Source: UBA6115 sp050952935
Lineage (GTDB): Bacteria > Bacillota > Clostridia > Christensenellales > Aristaeellaceae
NCBI GenBank assembly: GCA_050952935.1
Contig: JBMNLS010000001.1
Location: 558,001-622,000, forward strand
Direction: 5' to 3'
Length of the DNA: 64,000 bases
The notes under the pieces were generated by a model. The model ran no database searches. It saw only the letters and a list, made by a program, of their open reading frames with translations, and was not told the DNA's origin. Numbering within the stretch: position 1 is the first letter of the stretch; each line of letters opens with the position of its first letter. The translations under genes were made by a program, and so were the position numbers. Below are positions 25,838 through 34,263 of this stretch, piece by piece.

Positions 25838-27814
25838 TTGAAAGACATTTCCCGCAGAACTTTTCTCAAAGGCGCCATTGCAGGAACGGCATCTGCAGCG
25901 GCTGTGGGTGTGATGGGCGCGCCCCTGCTGAATGCAAAAGGCGAAGCATTATTTACACCCGGAACCTATACGGCGCAAGCCCAGGGAATTGGCCCTGTTA
26001 CTGTTACCATGACTTTTAGCGAAACGAAGATTACTGATGTTATTCTGGATGTATCAAATGAAACGCCCGGGATAGGGCAGGCGGCGGCCGAACAGCTGAA
26101 AGAGGCTTTAATGCAGGCTCAGGGAGCGTCCATTGATACGGTGTCGGGGGCAACCATAACGTCAGAAGCCGTATCAAAGGCCGCGACCAAATGCATCGCG
26201 CAGGCAAAAGGCGAGATTCCAATAGAGATCATAGATGATACTAAGGATGAGGAAAGCGCTGATTGGCTGGGACAGGAGCCAGTTATTGACGAAGCGGAAA
26301 TTGTTGCTGATTATCAGACGGAGATATTGGTTATTGGCTGTGGAACGGCTGGCATGTTTGCGATTGCATCAGCGGCTGAAGAAGGGGCAAAAGTAATCGG
26401 TATTGATCGTTTCCCCACCGGCGTAGGCATTCGGGATGATTTGGGCGCAATAGATTCCAGATATCAGAAAGCGTGGGGAACCAAAATTGACAAGTTCGAT
26501 TATATCACGATGGCAACTGCCTATGCTGCCGGACACCTTCGTCAGGATTTGGTTCGGCTGTTCTGCGATGAATCGGGAGCGGTGATTGATTGGTACGGTG
26601 ATCGCCTTGCGGAACGCGGAGTTACCCTTTGGCATGAGTCGGGCGATACAGAGGATGAATCCCGCTATAAGCATTACCCGACCGGACATTCCCCCGATTG
26701 GGAGGGCAGTGATGACGGAACGGGAAATGTGTTGGATGGCAATAAAGTGCTGTTTGATTATGCGAGCAATTTGGGCGCGGAATTCCACTACAGCACAAAA
26801 ATGATAAAGCTTGTCAAGGACAACGGACGCGTAACAGGCTGCATAGCGGAAAACAGTGACGGGCAGTACATCCGTTATTCTGCGAGTAAAGGGGTGATTG
26901 TTGCCACCGGCGGCTACTCTTTGAACTATGAGATGATGGAAGCGCTCCAGCCTTGGAACCTGCGCCTGATTGGGCAAAACGCTTCCGAGCCGGGGGCCTT
27001 TGGCGATGGCATTAAGGCCTGCCTCTGGGCCGGTGCGAAAATGGACGAAACGCATTCGATGATGATGTTTGACCGTTGTGCTTTGCGGCCAGATCAGGAA
27101 TCCGGCCCTGAAACCGCGAAATCGGGCGACACTGGATTTTTCTGGATGGGGTCTCAGCCCTGGCTGAAAGTGAATGCCGATGGCCAGCGTTTTTTCAATG
27201 AATCCGGAACATATGAAGGGATACTTCATGCAAATGAGTACCAAAAGGGGTACTGTCATTATACTTTGTTCGACAGCAACTGGACAAAATATGCGACACA
27301 GTTCAAGATGCATGGCTGTTCCAGGCTGTATCCGTTTGAAAATGGTGCGCCTCCCAACATCCCATATCAAGTGATTGAAAACTTTATGTTGCCTGGCCTC
27401 ATTGAGCAAGGATTTGTGATGCAGGCAGACAGCATTGAAGAGTTGGCGGAAAAACTTGGCTTGCCTGGTGAAAGCCTCAAAAAGACGGTTGAACGCTACA
27501 ATGAACTGGCATATGCCGGGGAAGATGCTGACTTTGGCAAGGAATCCTTCCGCCTTACGCCTGTGGACACAGCTCCTTTTTATGGCGCTAAAACCTCCGG
27601 TTTCATTCTTTGCACCATGGACGGTATTCACATTGATACCGACATGAATGTCCTTGATCCGGAAGGCAACAAAATTCCGGGGCTTTATGTTATCGGCAAT
27701 GACAGCGGTGCGTTTTTTGCCAACACCTATCCAAACCTGTCAACCGGCATGGCCTGTGGCCGCTCGGTTACCTTCGCAAGATTGGTTGGAAAAGCCCTGG
27801 CCAATAAGTCATAA
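25838..27814 (+). CDS. Tat-exported FMN/FAD-dependent reductase (fumarate-reductase-like flavoprotein)
   Basis: A 658-residue protein. The N terminus ISRRTFLKG is a twin-arginine signal. Residues ~40-120 form an FMN-binding domain with the flavinylation motif D100-TVSGAT (covalent FMN attached by ApbE in the family). From residue ~162 an FAD_binding_2 domain begins EILVIGCGTAGMFA with a GxGxxG loop and ends in the GRSVTFARLVG region. There are no CxxCH haem sites, so it is of the haem-less group that takes electrons from other carriers. These enzymes reduce fumarate, urocanate, cinnamates or other enoates as anaerobic electron acceptors; the substrate is unknown. TTG 25838 is fixed by AGGAGGA seven bases upstream and by the Tat motif. 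No cytochrome or apbE gene is adjacent. Confidence 0.9.
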   Translation: MKDISRRTFLKGAIAGTASAAAVGVMGAPLLNAKGEALFTPGTYTAQAQGIGPVTVTMTFSETKITDVILDVSNETPGIGQAAAEQLKEALMQAQGASIDTVSGATITSEAVSKAATKCIAQAKGEIPIEIIDDTKDEESADWLGQEPVIDEAEIVADYQTEILVIGCGTAGMFAIASAAEEGAKVIGIDRFPTGVGIRDDLGAIDSRYQKAWGTKIDKFDYITMATAYAAGHLRQDLVRLFCDESGAVIDWYGDRLAERGVTLWHESGDTEDESRYKHYPTGHSPDWEGSDDGTGNVLDGNKVLFDYASNLGAEFHYSTKMIKLVKDNGRVTGCIAENSDGQYIRYSASKGVIVATGGYSLNYEMMEALQPWNLRLIGQNASEPGAFGDGIKACLWAGAKMDETHSMMMFDRCALRPDQESGPETAKSGDTGFFWMGSQPWLKVNADGQRFFNESGTYEGILHANEYQKGYCHYTLFDSNWTKYATQFKMHGCSRLYPFENGAPPNIPYQVIENFMLPGLIEQGFVMQADSIEELAEKLGLPGESLKKTVERYNELAYAGEDADFGKESFRLTPVDTAPFYGAKTSGFILCTMDGIHIDTDMNVLDPEGNKIPGLYVIGNDSGAFFANTYPNLSTGMACGRSVTFARLVGKALANKS

Positions 27815-27837
27815 AACGATCCATATCAGAATCGACA

Positions 27838-27860
27838 GGGGTCCGGAAAATCCGGACCCC
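27838..27860 (+). terminator. Hairpin after the flavoprotein gene
   Basis: GGGGTCCGG (27838-27846) and CCGGACCCC (27852-27860) form a perfect 9-bp stem. The T-tract is poor, so termination strength is uncertain. Confidence 0.6.
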
Positions 27861-27963
27861 GCAGTTTGTCAATATAATCGGAAACCTGAGATTGCCAAGA
27901 TAAGGAGAATAATTTAACGGAAAATGGCACAGCTTTGTTGTTGATTTTGCGGGCTAAAGGCTC

Positions 27964-27998
27964 AAAAAAGTCTGCTCACCAGAATTGAGAACAGACTT
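27964..27998 (-). terminator. Terminator of the secreted protein gene at 28079
   Basis: On minus, AAGTCTG (27998-27992) pairs with CAGACTT (27974-27968) and is followed by TTTTTT (to 27964). It lies about 80 bases past the stop of the minus-strand gene. Confidence 0.75.
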
Positions 27999-28078
27999 AA
28001 GGCACAATTGTTTGCGCCAATTATTGCATAGAGTTATAGCACAGTTTCATGTGTGATGTTACAATCTTCCGAGTTTTA

Positions 28079-28684
28079 CTATACTTTGCTGATGTGTTTC
28101 TCCACCAATTTGACTGAACTCTCTTCTGCTAGCACAACCGATAATTCTATGCTGTCCGACATTGGAAAAATGCTGCTTAGGTCTTCATTTACTCCAAAAA
28201 CCAGTAGTACATCCAATTTTCCTTTTGCACTCTCAGCGGGCAGAAAAATGCGGATCTCATTTGATAGTGCCGAGCCTTTTCGATCACTTGAAATACTGTA
28301 TTCGCATAGGATATTATTACCCTCCTGGTCAGTAACAGAAAGAACATCACATAAGGTTCCCAGTACTTTACTTCCATGTTTTAAAGCTGTTTTTATACTG
28401 CTTTCCAGTAATGGGTCTCCATCAACCTGATTATCAATGAGAGCCGTATAATTGTCGTTGGGCAGTTGAAGAACATGTATTTTTAGCACATATTCGTTGT
28501 AGGTGATAGCGTTAATTACAAATGTGGCGCCATTCGTTTCGGCCCCACCTATCCAGTGGTAACTTACATAGTTATCAGGCATACCTTCCGGGACAGAAAG
28601 CTCAATGTAATCTTCTTGTGCCAAAGACTGTCCCGAAATGAGGGTAAGAAACATCAGGAAAACCAAAAACATAGTCTTTTTCAT
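28079..28684 (-). CDS. Secreted protein of unknown function
   Basis: A 201-residue protein, not recognised. It has a signal peptide (MKKTMFLVFLMFLTLISGQSLA, cleavage near AQED) and a soluble domain rich in beta-forming residues (YIELSVPEGMPDNYVSYHWIGG). ATG 28684 is fixed by GAAGGAG eight bases upstream; longer in-frame starts run into the HAD gene. Base composition is AT-rich compared with the gene upstream. It lies 17 bases downstream of the HAD phosphatase gene on the same strand, so it may be co-transcribed, and has its own terminator. Confidence 0.75.
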   Translation of the reverse strand: MKKTMFLVFLMFLTLISGQSLAQEDYIELSVPEGMPDNYVSYHWIGGAETNGATFVINAITYNEYVLKIHVLQLPNDNYTALIDNQVDGDPLLESSIKTALKHGSKVLGTLCDVLSVTDQEGNNILCEYSISSDRKGSALSNEIRIFLPAESAKGKLDVLLVFGVNEDLSSIFPMSDSIELSVVLAEESSVKLVEKHISKV

Positions 28685-28701
28685 ATGCTTGACTCCTTCA
28701 T

Positions 28702-29343
28702 TCATTCCCAGCGCAATCTGGGCAGGCGGGGGGCGGCCTTGAGGGCTGACTGGCTGGGGTTGACCCAGAAGGGGTTGCCGGTGAGCGTCAGCACAGGCAG
28801 ATCGCTTTTGCTGTCCCCATAGGCGCAGGAATCCTCCCAGTTGGGCCGGATGCCCTGGGCCACAAGCCATTGTTTGACCTGGCGGGGCTTTTCCTCCCCC
28901 CTGACATTGGTGAGGACGCGGTATTGGCTGTCTGTGGTGGTGGCCAGCACCGCGTCAACGGGAAGATAGTGCCTGATGTGGGACAGGTAGCAGGCCGGCG
29001 AGGCTGATACCAGAAGGATGATGTCGCCGTTCAGGTGATGCCGCTGCATCGCCTTTTTTGCCGCCGGGAAGAGGCGGGGCGCCAGGCGATTCTCGACAAA
29101 TTCCCGGCAGAGGGACGCAGCTTCCTTCTCATTTAGCCTGCGCAGCGGGGCCAGCGCCTGGCTTTTGGCCTTTTCAACGGGCAGCAGGCGCAGCATCCAC
29201 AGCAGGGTGGAGCCAATGATGGCCAGCGTGCGCGGGAAGGAGATCAGCCCCTTTTGCCGGAGGAAGCTCACAAAATCCGTGATGCTGTCCCCGGCGATCA
29301 TGGTTTTGTCAAAGTCGAAAATCGCCAGGCGCCTGCTGTCCAT
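28702..29343 (-). CDS. HAD-superfamily hydrolase, subfamily IB (SerB-like)
   Basis: A 213-residue phosphatase with motif I LAIFDFDKT (nucleophile Asp in DFDKT), motif II LLVSASP, a basic motif III region and motif IV AYGDSKSDLPVL. Subfamily IB includes phosphoserine phosphatase and several phospholipid-head-group phosphatases; the substrate is not predictable. ATG 29343 is chosen because GGGAGG lies six bases upstream; the ATG at 29385 overlaps the preceding gene and lacks a site. Confidence 0.85.
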   Translation of the reverse strand: MDSRRLAIFDFDKTMIAGDSITDFVSFLRQKGLISFPRTLAIIGSTLLWMLRLLPVEKAKSQALAPLRRLNEKEAASLCREFVENRLAPRLFPAAKKAMQRHHLNGDIILLVSASPACYLSHIRHYLPVDAVLATTTDSQYRVLTNVRGEEKPRQVKQWLVAQGIRPNWEDSCAYGDSKSDLPVLTLTGNPFWVNPSQSALKAAPRLPRLRWE

Positions 29344-29384
29344 GCCGCCTCCCGCGTTGTTTTGGATTACTGCGTCACGGTCCA

Positions 29385-31544
29385 TTATTGCAGCTGGATG
29401 TTCTTCTGGTTGACAAAGCCGCGGTAGGGCTGGCCGTTGTACTCGGTTTCGATGTAGGCGTAGTAGCCATCCCGCTGGGTGGCAAGCACTGTGAAGGTGC
29501 CGCCGGGCTGAATTTCAAAGACGGTGGTGGGCTTCATAATGGGGTCGTCATACACCCGCACCAGGTTGACGGCCTTGGCGGGGCTGTGGGCAAAGGCCAG
29601 CTCGCTCACATGGGCATCGGCGGGAAGGGCGGAGGCCTCCACCCAGCCGATGCGGTAGCGGCCGTCAGACAGCCCGTAGCCCATGAGGATCCAGCCGTTT
29701 TCACTGCCGTAGACCCGGCTGCGCCCGCCGCTGACCACAGCGTTCGGGGCCTGGTAGTAGTGGTAGCCGGGGCCGGAATAGACGGGGTAGCTGCCCGTCA
29801 GGCGGAGGGTCTGGTATTGGTCGATGGTGGGGATGGAAACGATGGTGCCCCGGTCGCGGTAGGTGAAGACCACCTGGGCGGGGGTGGCCGTGCCATCAGG
29901 GCTTACCCGGACGGTGACGGAGGCGGGGGAGGTGAGGACGTAGTTGGGGGGCGCCATGCTGTTGTCCGCCCTGACAGTGTTGGGGGAGGCTGAGGTAACG
30001 GAGGCCGTGGTCTGGCCCAGGGTGGCGCCGGTATGATCCTTGTAGATGACGGGGATGTTGACCGTCACCGGCGGGGCTGGGGGCGCGTAGGTGAACTCCA
30101 CCCGGCTTTGGGAGAGGCTGCCGTCCGGGTACACGGTGACGGCAATGGAGCGGTAGCCCTGGAGCACATAGCCCGCGGGCACCAGGCCGTCATTGGTGGT
30201 GACGGCGTTTGAGCCCTGGGAAAGGGTGCGGGTTTCGGTGTAGAGGATGTCGCCCGAGGTGTCCTTATAAATCACCTGGATGGTGGCGGTCACCGGACGG
30301 CTATAGGTGAACACCACGGTGCCGGGCGTGGCATAGCCGCCGGCATCCACGGTGACGGTGATGCTGCGTGAGGAGGCCAGCACATAGCCCGCGGGCACCA
30401 GGCTGTCGTTGGCGGTGATGATGTTTGTGCCCTGGGAGAGGGCGCGGGTTTCCGAATTGAGGATGTTCCCCGAGGTATCCTGATAGAGCACCTGAACCGA
30501 GGCGCTCACGGGCCGCCTGTAGGTGAAGGTGACGCTGGCGGGGGTGGCGGCGCCGGAACCGGACACATACACCGACACATTCCGGGGGGAGGTGAGGACG
30601 TAGCCTGCGGGCACGCGGCTGTCATTGGCGGCGATGGTGGTGTAGCCCTGGGGCAGGGTTTGGCTGGTGCTGTAAAGGTGGTTGCCGTATTCATCCTGGT
30701 AGTTGACGGGGATGGTGGCATAGGCCGCGGGCCGGGGCGTGGCGGTGGGCTGATAGGCCTGCTGTATCACCACAAAGGAAACGGAGCTGGGGTTGGGGAC
30801 GCCTGCGGCTGACACAAACACCACCGCATCCCTTATGCCTGAGAGGGCATAGCCATAGGGCACCTTGCTGCTGTCGGCCGGCACCAGGTGGGTGCCGGCG
30901 CCCAGGCTGCGCACCTCAGAGGCGAGCACCTGTCCATAGATATTTTTGTATTGTATCAGCAGGGAAGCCGTCGTCGGCGCCGGGGCGGCGGTAGGGGTGG
31001 CGGTGGGCGCGTAGCCCGGCTCATATAGGAACACAACGCCCGAAGGGAAGGCACGGCCGGTTTTATCCACCGATACATAGATGCTGCGCGTGCTCACCAG
31101 GCGGTAGCCGGGCACCAGGGTATCGTTGGCGGTGACGGTGTTTTGCCCCACCTTGACCGGCACCGTGCCGGTGTAGAGAGTTTGGCCGGTGCTGGTTCTG
31201 TAATACACCGGGATGCTGTACTGGGCGTCCGCCGGCACAGGGGACTGGTAGGCGGTGAAGGCTGCCAGGTTTTTATGCACATAGGCGATGGCGCCGTTTG
31301 ACATCACGATTTCGTAAAAATTACCGTTAAGGCCTGTGGTTTGGTAGGTTTCGCCGGGCGCTGTGTTGCCGACCACGGGATAATGGGTGCCGGGGCCGGA
31401 GCGAATATTGCCCCTGTTGCGATAAGTAATCGTGATTTCGCCGATGATGGCGGTGCCGTCAGCGGAGGCGGTCAAGGCAAAAGCGCCTGCCCACACCGCA
31501 AGGGCCATCACAAGGGCCAGGGAGCGTTTCAACCATTGTTTCAT
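29385..31544 (-). CDS. Secreted protein with N-terminal SH3b, six MucBP-like repeats and C-terminal SH3-like domain
   Basis: A 719-residue protein. Signal peptide about 1-28; SH3b-type domain (GNIRSGPGTHYPVVG) about 40-95; six ~65-residue MucBP-like repeats (IPVNYQDEYG...VPAGYVLTSPRNVSVYV...PASVTFTY pattern) about 105-580; and a C-terminal SH3-like region (YPVYSGPGYHYYQAPN, DDPIM, GQPYRGFV). It is a paralogue of the protein at the window start but lacks the long Pro/Thr stalk. SH3b domains usually bind peptidoglycan and MucBP-like repeats are surface modules. Of three consecutive ATGs, 31544 has the best spacing from GAGGTG. No sorting signal is seen. Confidence 0.85.
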   Translation of the reverse strand: MKQWLKRSLALVMALAVWAGAFALTASADGTAIIGEITITYRNRGNIRSGPGTHYPVVGNTAPGETYQTTGLNGNFYEIVMSNGAIAYVHKNLAAFTAYQSPVPADAQYSIPVYYRTSTGQTLYTGTVPVKVGQNTVTANDTLVPGYRLVSTRSIYVSVDKTGRAFPSGVVFLYEPGYAPTATPTAAPAPTTASLLIQYKNIYGQVLASEVRSLGAGTHLVPADSSKVPYGYALSGIRDAVVFVSAAGVPNPSSVSFVVIQQAYQPTATPRPAAYATIPVNYQDEYGNHLYSTSQTLPQGYTTIAANDSRVPAGYVLTSPRNVSVYVSGSGAATPASVTFTYRRPVSASVQVLYQDTSGNILNSETRALSQGTNIITANDSLVPAGYVLASSRSITVTVDAGGYATPGTVVFTYSRPVTATIQVIYKDTSGDILYTETRTLSQGSNAVTTNDGLVPAGYVLQGYRSIAVTVYPDGSLSQSRVEFTYAPPAPPVTVNIPVIYKDHTGATLGQTTASVTSASPNTVRADNSMAPPNYVLTSPASVTVRVSPDGTATPAQVVFTYRDRGTIVSIPTIDQYQTLRLTGSYPVYSGPGYHYYQAPNAVVSGGRSRVYGSENGWILMGYGLSDGRYRIGWVEASALPADAHVSELAFAHSPAKAVNLVRVYDDPIMKPTTVFEIQPGGTFTVLATQRDGYYAYIETEYNGQPYRGFVNQKNIQLQ

Positions 31545-31651
31545 CATCATCACCTCATGGAATATAATCATCATAAAGGGTTTCAGATTATATACCCGCT
31601 TTATTGCCTTTCAAGCGGCGTGCTATAATCAGGGGGAAGGAGGGAAGAGCC

Positions 31652-32278
31652 ATGCGGCAGTTTGACCGGGAGATGCAAAGGGTGATAGAAGGGCTTCAGG
31701 CGGAGGGGAAGCGGCCGGGCCTGTTGCTCCATGTGTGCTGCGCGCCCTGCTCATCCAGCGTCCTTGAGCGGCTAAAGGAGGCATTTCGGGTGACGCTGTT
31801 TTTTGACAACCCCAACCTGGACAGCCGGGAGGAGTTTGAGCGGCGGCTCGCGGAGACCCGGCGCTTTGCCCGGGAAACCGGCTGGGCGGACAGGGTGGCG
31901 GCTTCCCTCTATCAGCCTGAAACCTGGCGGGAGGCGGTGCGCGGCCTGGAGGCGGAGCCGGAAGGTGGTCTGCGCTGCCGGGCCTGCTTTGCCCTGCGCC
32001 TGGGGAACGCCGCCCGGGAAGCCGGCAGGCGGGGGCTGCCCTATTTCACCACCACCCTCACTCTGAGCCCCCTGAAAAACGCCGCCCTGCTAAACGCCCT
32101 GGGGGAGGAGGTCGCTGCGGCGGCCGGGGTCACCTTTCTGGCCAGCGATTTTAAGAAGCGCGGCGGCTACCCCCGATCCATTGAGCTCAGCCGCCTGCAC
32201 AGCCTTTACCGCCAGGACTATTGCGGCTGTGCCTTTTCAAAGATAGAACGGGATAAGAGGCGGGAAACATGCACATAA
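31652..32278 (+). CDS. queH: Epoxyqueuosine reductase QueH
   Basis: A 208-residue protein starting with the DUF208/QueH core LLLHVCCAPCSSSVLERL (Cys29, Cys30, Cys33), followed by FFDNPN, LRCRACFALRL and, near the end, DYCGCAFS. The cysteine set binds an iron-sulfur cluster. QueH reduces epoxyqueuosine to queuosine in tRNA, a non-homologous replacement for QueG. ATG 31652 follows GGAAGGAGGG; the extra 16 codons upstream overlap the promoter region. No other queuosine genes are in the window. Confidence 0.93.
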   Translation: MRQFDREMQRVIEGLQAEGKRPGLLLHVCCAPCSSSVLERLKEAFRVTLFFDNPNLDSREEFERRLAETRRFARETGWADRVAASLYQPETWREAVRGLEAEPEGGLRCRACFALRLGNAAREAGRRGLPYFTTTLTLSPLKNAALLNALGEEVAAAAGVTFLASDFKKRGGYPRSIELSRLHSLYRQDYCGCAFSKIERDKRRETCT

Positions 32279-32371
32279 GACCAGCATAAAAGACAAATAT
32301 TTAAACGCGCTGTTTGCGTTATTAATCAGCGCACCATTGAAACAAATTCATTTATCGCAACGTAATTTGCC

Positions 32372-32980
32372 CTAAGCAGTGTGATCTGACTGCTTGTTTG
32401 TTGTTAGATTGTTCCGAATGGCTCGGATATCCTTTGCCATATTTAGAAAAACCATTAATAAAGCCACCGTCAAAAAAGCAAGAACAAAAGCAAGAATCAG
32501 AATAACAAAACCAATAGTTTCTCCATGATAGGTGTTAAAAGCTGGTATTGAGAAAAGAATTCCACATAGCAAAATGGAAGCAAAAACAAACCAGGCAAAC
32601 CCTTTTAAGCCGGATATCCAGAAATCTGAGTTGCTTTCGGTATTTATGCTTCTATGAGTATCTGAAAAAAAGTCCCTATGTTCGTTTTGATACTCAACTT
32701 GTTGCTTTTCTTGTTCCAATTGTTTGACGATTGAGGCATTATTGTCTATTAGCTCATAAACAAATTTTTGCGTTTCTTCATCTTCAATTTTGCTGACATG
32801 GTTATAAAAGTAGTTAATCGCTGCTCTTATTTCATTTGGTTTTTCAGATTCCATAATTGAATTAAGATGTTTTTCGCAAAAGGGACAAACAAGAACCTCA
32901 TCATTGGTTTTTTGAGAAAAAAAGAGGATCATAGGGGCTTCCTGAACTACAAATCCATTACAGATCGGACATCTTTTCAT
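32372..32980 (-). CDS. Zinc-ribbon protein with two C-terminal membrane helices
   Basis: A 202-residue protein not assigned to a named family. It begins MKRCPICNGF and has CPFCEKHL about 25 residues later, giving a two-CxxC zinc ribbon. A helical, charged middle follows, then two transmembrane helices (FAWFVFASILLCGILF and IGFVILILAFVLAFLTVALLMVFL). ATG 32980 is preferred over GTG 32989 because GAGGTG lies six bases before it. AT-rich and flanked by AT-rich spacers, it looks like an insertion relative to the GC-rich neighbours. Confidence 0.7.
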   Translation of the reverse strand: MKRCPICNGFVVQEAPMILFFSQKTNDEVLVCPFCEKHLNSIMESEKPNEIRAAINYFYNHVSKIEDEETQKFVYELIDNNASIVKQLEQEKQQVEYQNEHRDFFSDTHRSINTESNSDFWISGLKGFAWFVFASILLCGILFSIPAFNTYHGETIGFVILILAFVLAFLTVALLMVFLNMAKDIRAIRNNLTTNKQSDHTA

Positions 32981-33017
32981 ATCAAACACCTCACACGCAA
33001 AAACAATCCTTTATCTG

Positions 33018-33046
33018 ATTTTAGATAGCAGTGATAGTTTTGTCAA
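33018..33046 (-). promoter_or_regulatory. Promoter of the zinc-ribbon membrane protein
   Basis: On minus, TTGACA (33046-33041), 17-base spacer, TAAAAT (33023-33018). Start near 33011, about 30 bases before the ATG. Confidence 0.8.
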
Positions 33047-33169
33047 TCAAGATTCTGTGCTCATCTTAACATGAAAAACATGAAAAACTGCGGTAAATGA
33101 CATATTCCATGTGCATACAAAGGACGCTTTTGACATGCCGAAAGGGAAATTGCACTAAGTAAAGATTCC

Positions 33170-34204
33170 TCACCACCGGTTCCTGACCTTCTCTAAAAAC
33201 CCCATCAAATCCCGCACCTCAAGCCGGGTGCCGTCATCAAGCAGGGCATGGCCGCTGAAGCGGCCGAACACCTGGTGCTGGACGGAGCCAAGGACAAGGG
33301 CGTTTATCTCCGCCGCCCGGTCAAGCACCGGGGTGAAGGTGAGGGATAGACGCCCGGCGTCATCCTCCACCTGCCAGGGCAGGAGATAGCTGTCCCTGCC
33401 GTTTTCCCGGGGCGCATCAAAGCGCACATGGCCCAGCTTGCTGGCGATGCCGCCGTAAAAAAGCATGTTTTCCGTGGCGCGGCTGGTGTCCCCAAAGCCG
33501 TAGCCGATGTTGAGCCCAAAGGCGCGGCCCTGGACGATGCCGGACGCGCTCCCCCAATACCAGGCGCCGGCATAGGGCCACACGCCCCGCCCCCAGTCCA
33601 GGGTGCCAAAGGAGCCGGCGGGGGAGAAGAGGTATTCCCTGTCCTGATAAATCACCCGGCCATCGGCGGGCAGGCAGTTGATTTTGCGGTTGTAATAGAA
33701 TTGATAGGGCTTTTTGGCAAAGGGCGTAACGATGACCATGCTGTTTTGACGGGGCTCCTGCAGCACGATGTCAAAAAGCAGCGGTTCCTTTTCGCCGCCA
33801 AAATCATACATGTGGCCATACAGCTGGCGCTGCCCGGCATCCACACGAAAGGTGAACTCATAGTTTTTGCCCACCGCCCGGGTGACCCCCGCTTCAGAGG
33901 AGGCGGGCAGCCCCCGCTTGCCCAGGGGGAGCCAACTCATCCGGGACACGGTGCGCTGGGCCAGGGTATCAAAATCGATCAGGCTCAGGCTGTCAAGCCC
34001 CATGTAGCCGTTGTCAGCCACGGTGATGGCCAGGGCAAAGCGGTCATTGGCGACCAGGTAATAGTCCCATTCCTTAATGCGGTGTGTGGGCGCTTTGATG
34101 CGCTGCCTGTCATAATCCTTGATGGGGGCCAGGGCGTAGCCCGTTTCGCTCAGGATACCGTCGGTGCGGTGCAGGGGCCCCTGGGCCAGCATTCGTTGTT
34201 GCAT
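33170..34204 (-). CDS. DUF2804 family protein
   Basis: A 344-residue protein with the DUF2804 pattern: the start QGPLHRTDGILSETGYALAP, the central KEWDYYLVANDRFALAITVADNGYMG block, a WGRGVWPYAGAWYWGSASG segment and the C-terminal VFGRFSGHALLDDGTRLEVRDLMGFLE. The family is widespread and of unknown function; lipocalin-like beta-barrel folds have been suggested for it. GGAGGG precedes two adjacent ATGs; the second (34204) has better spacing. The IS element begins only about 60 bases upstream. Confidence 0.85.
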   Translation of the reverse strand: MQQRMLAQGPLHRTDGILSETGYALAPIKDYDRQRIKAPTHRIKEWDYYLVANDRFALAITVADNGYMGLDSLSLIDFDTLAQRTVSRMSWLPLGKRGLPASSEAGVTRAVGKNYEFTFRVDAGQRQLYGHMYDFGGEKEPLLFDIVLQEPRQNSMVIVTPFAKKPYQFYYNRKINCLPADGRVIYQDREYLFSPAGSFGTLDWGRGVWPYAGAWYWGSASGIVQGRAFGLNIGYGFGDTSRATENMLFYGGIASKLGHVRFDAPRENGRDSYLLPWQVEDDAGRLSLTFTPVLDRAAEINALVLGSVQHQVFGRFSGHALLDDGTRLEVRDLMGFLEKVRNRW

Positions 34205-34255
34205 CATATCCCTCCATCGCGTAAGTATACTGGGGGCGCGGCCTTTGGTCAATGT

Positions 34256-34263
34256 GCTATAAT
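34256..34263 (+). repeat. Target-site duplication, left copy
   Basis: GCTATAAT immediately outside the left inverted repeat of the IS; identical to 35874-35881. It includes a TATAAT that was probably the -10 of the interrupted promoter. Confidence 0.9.
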
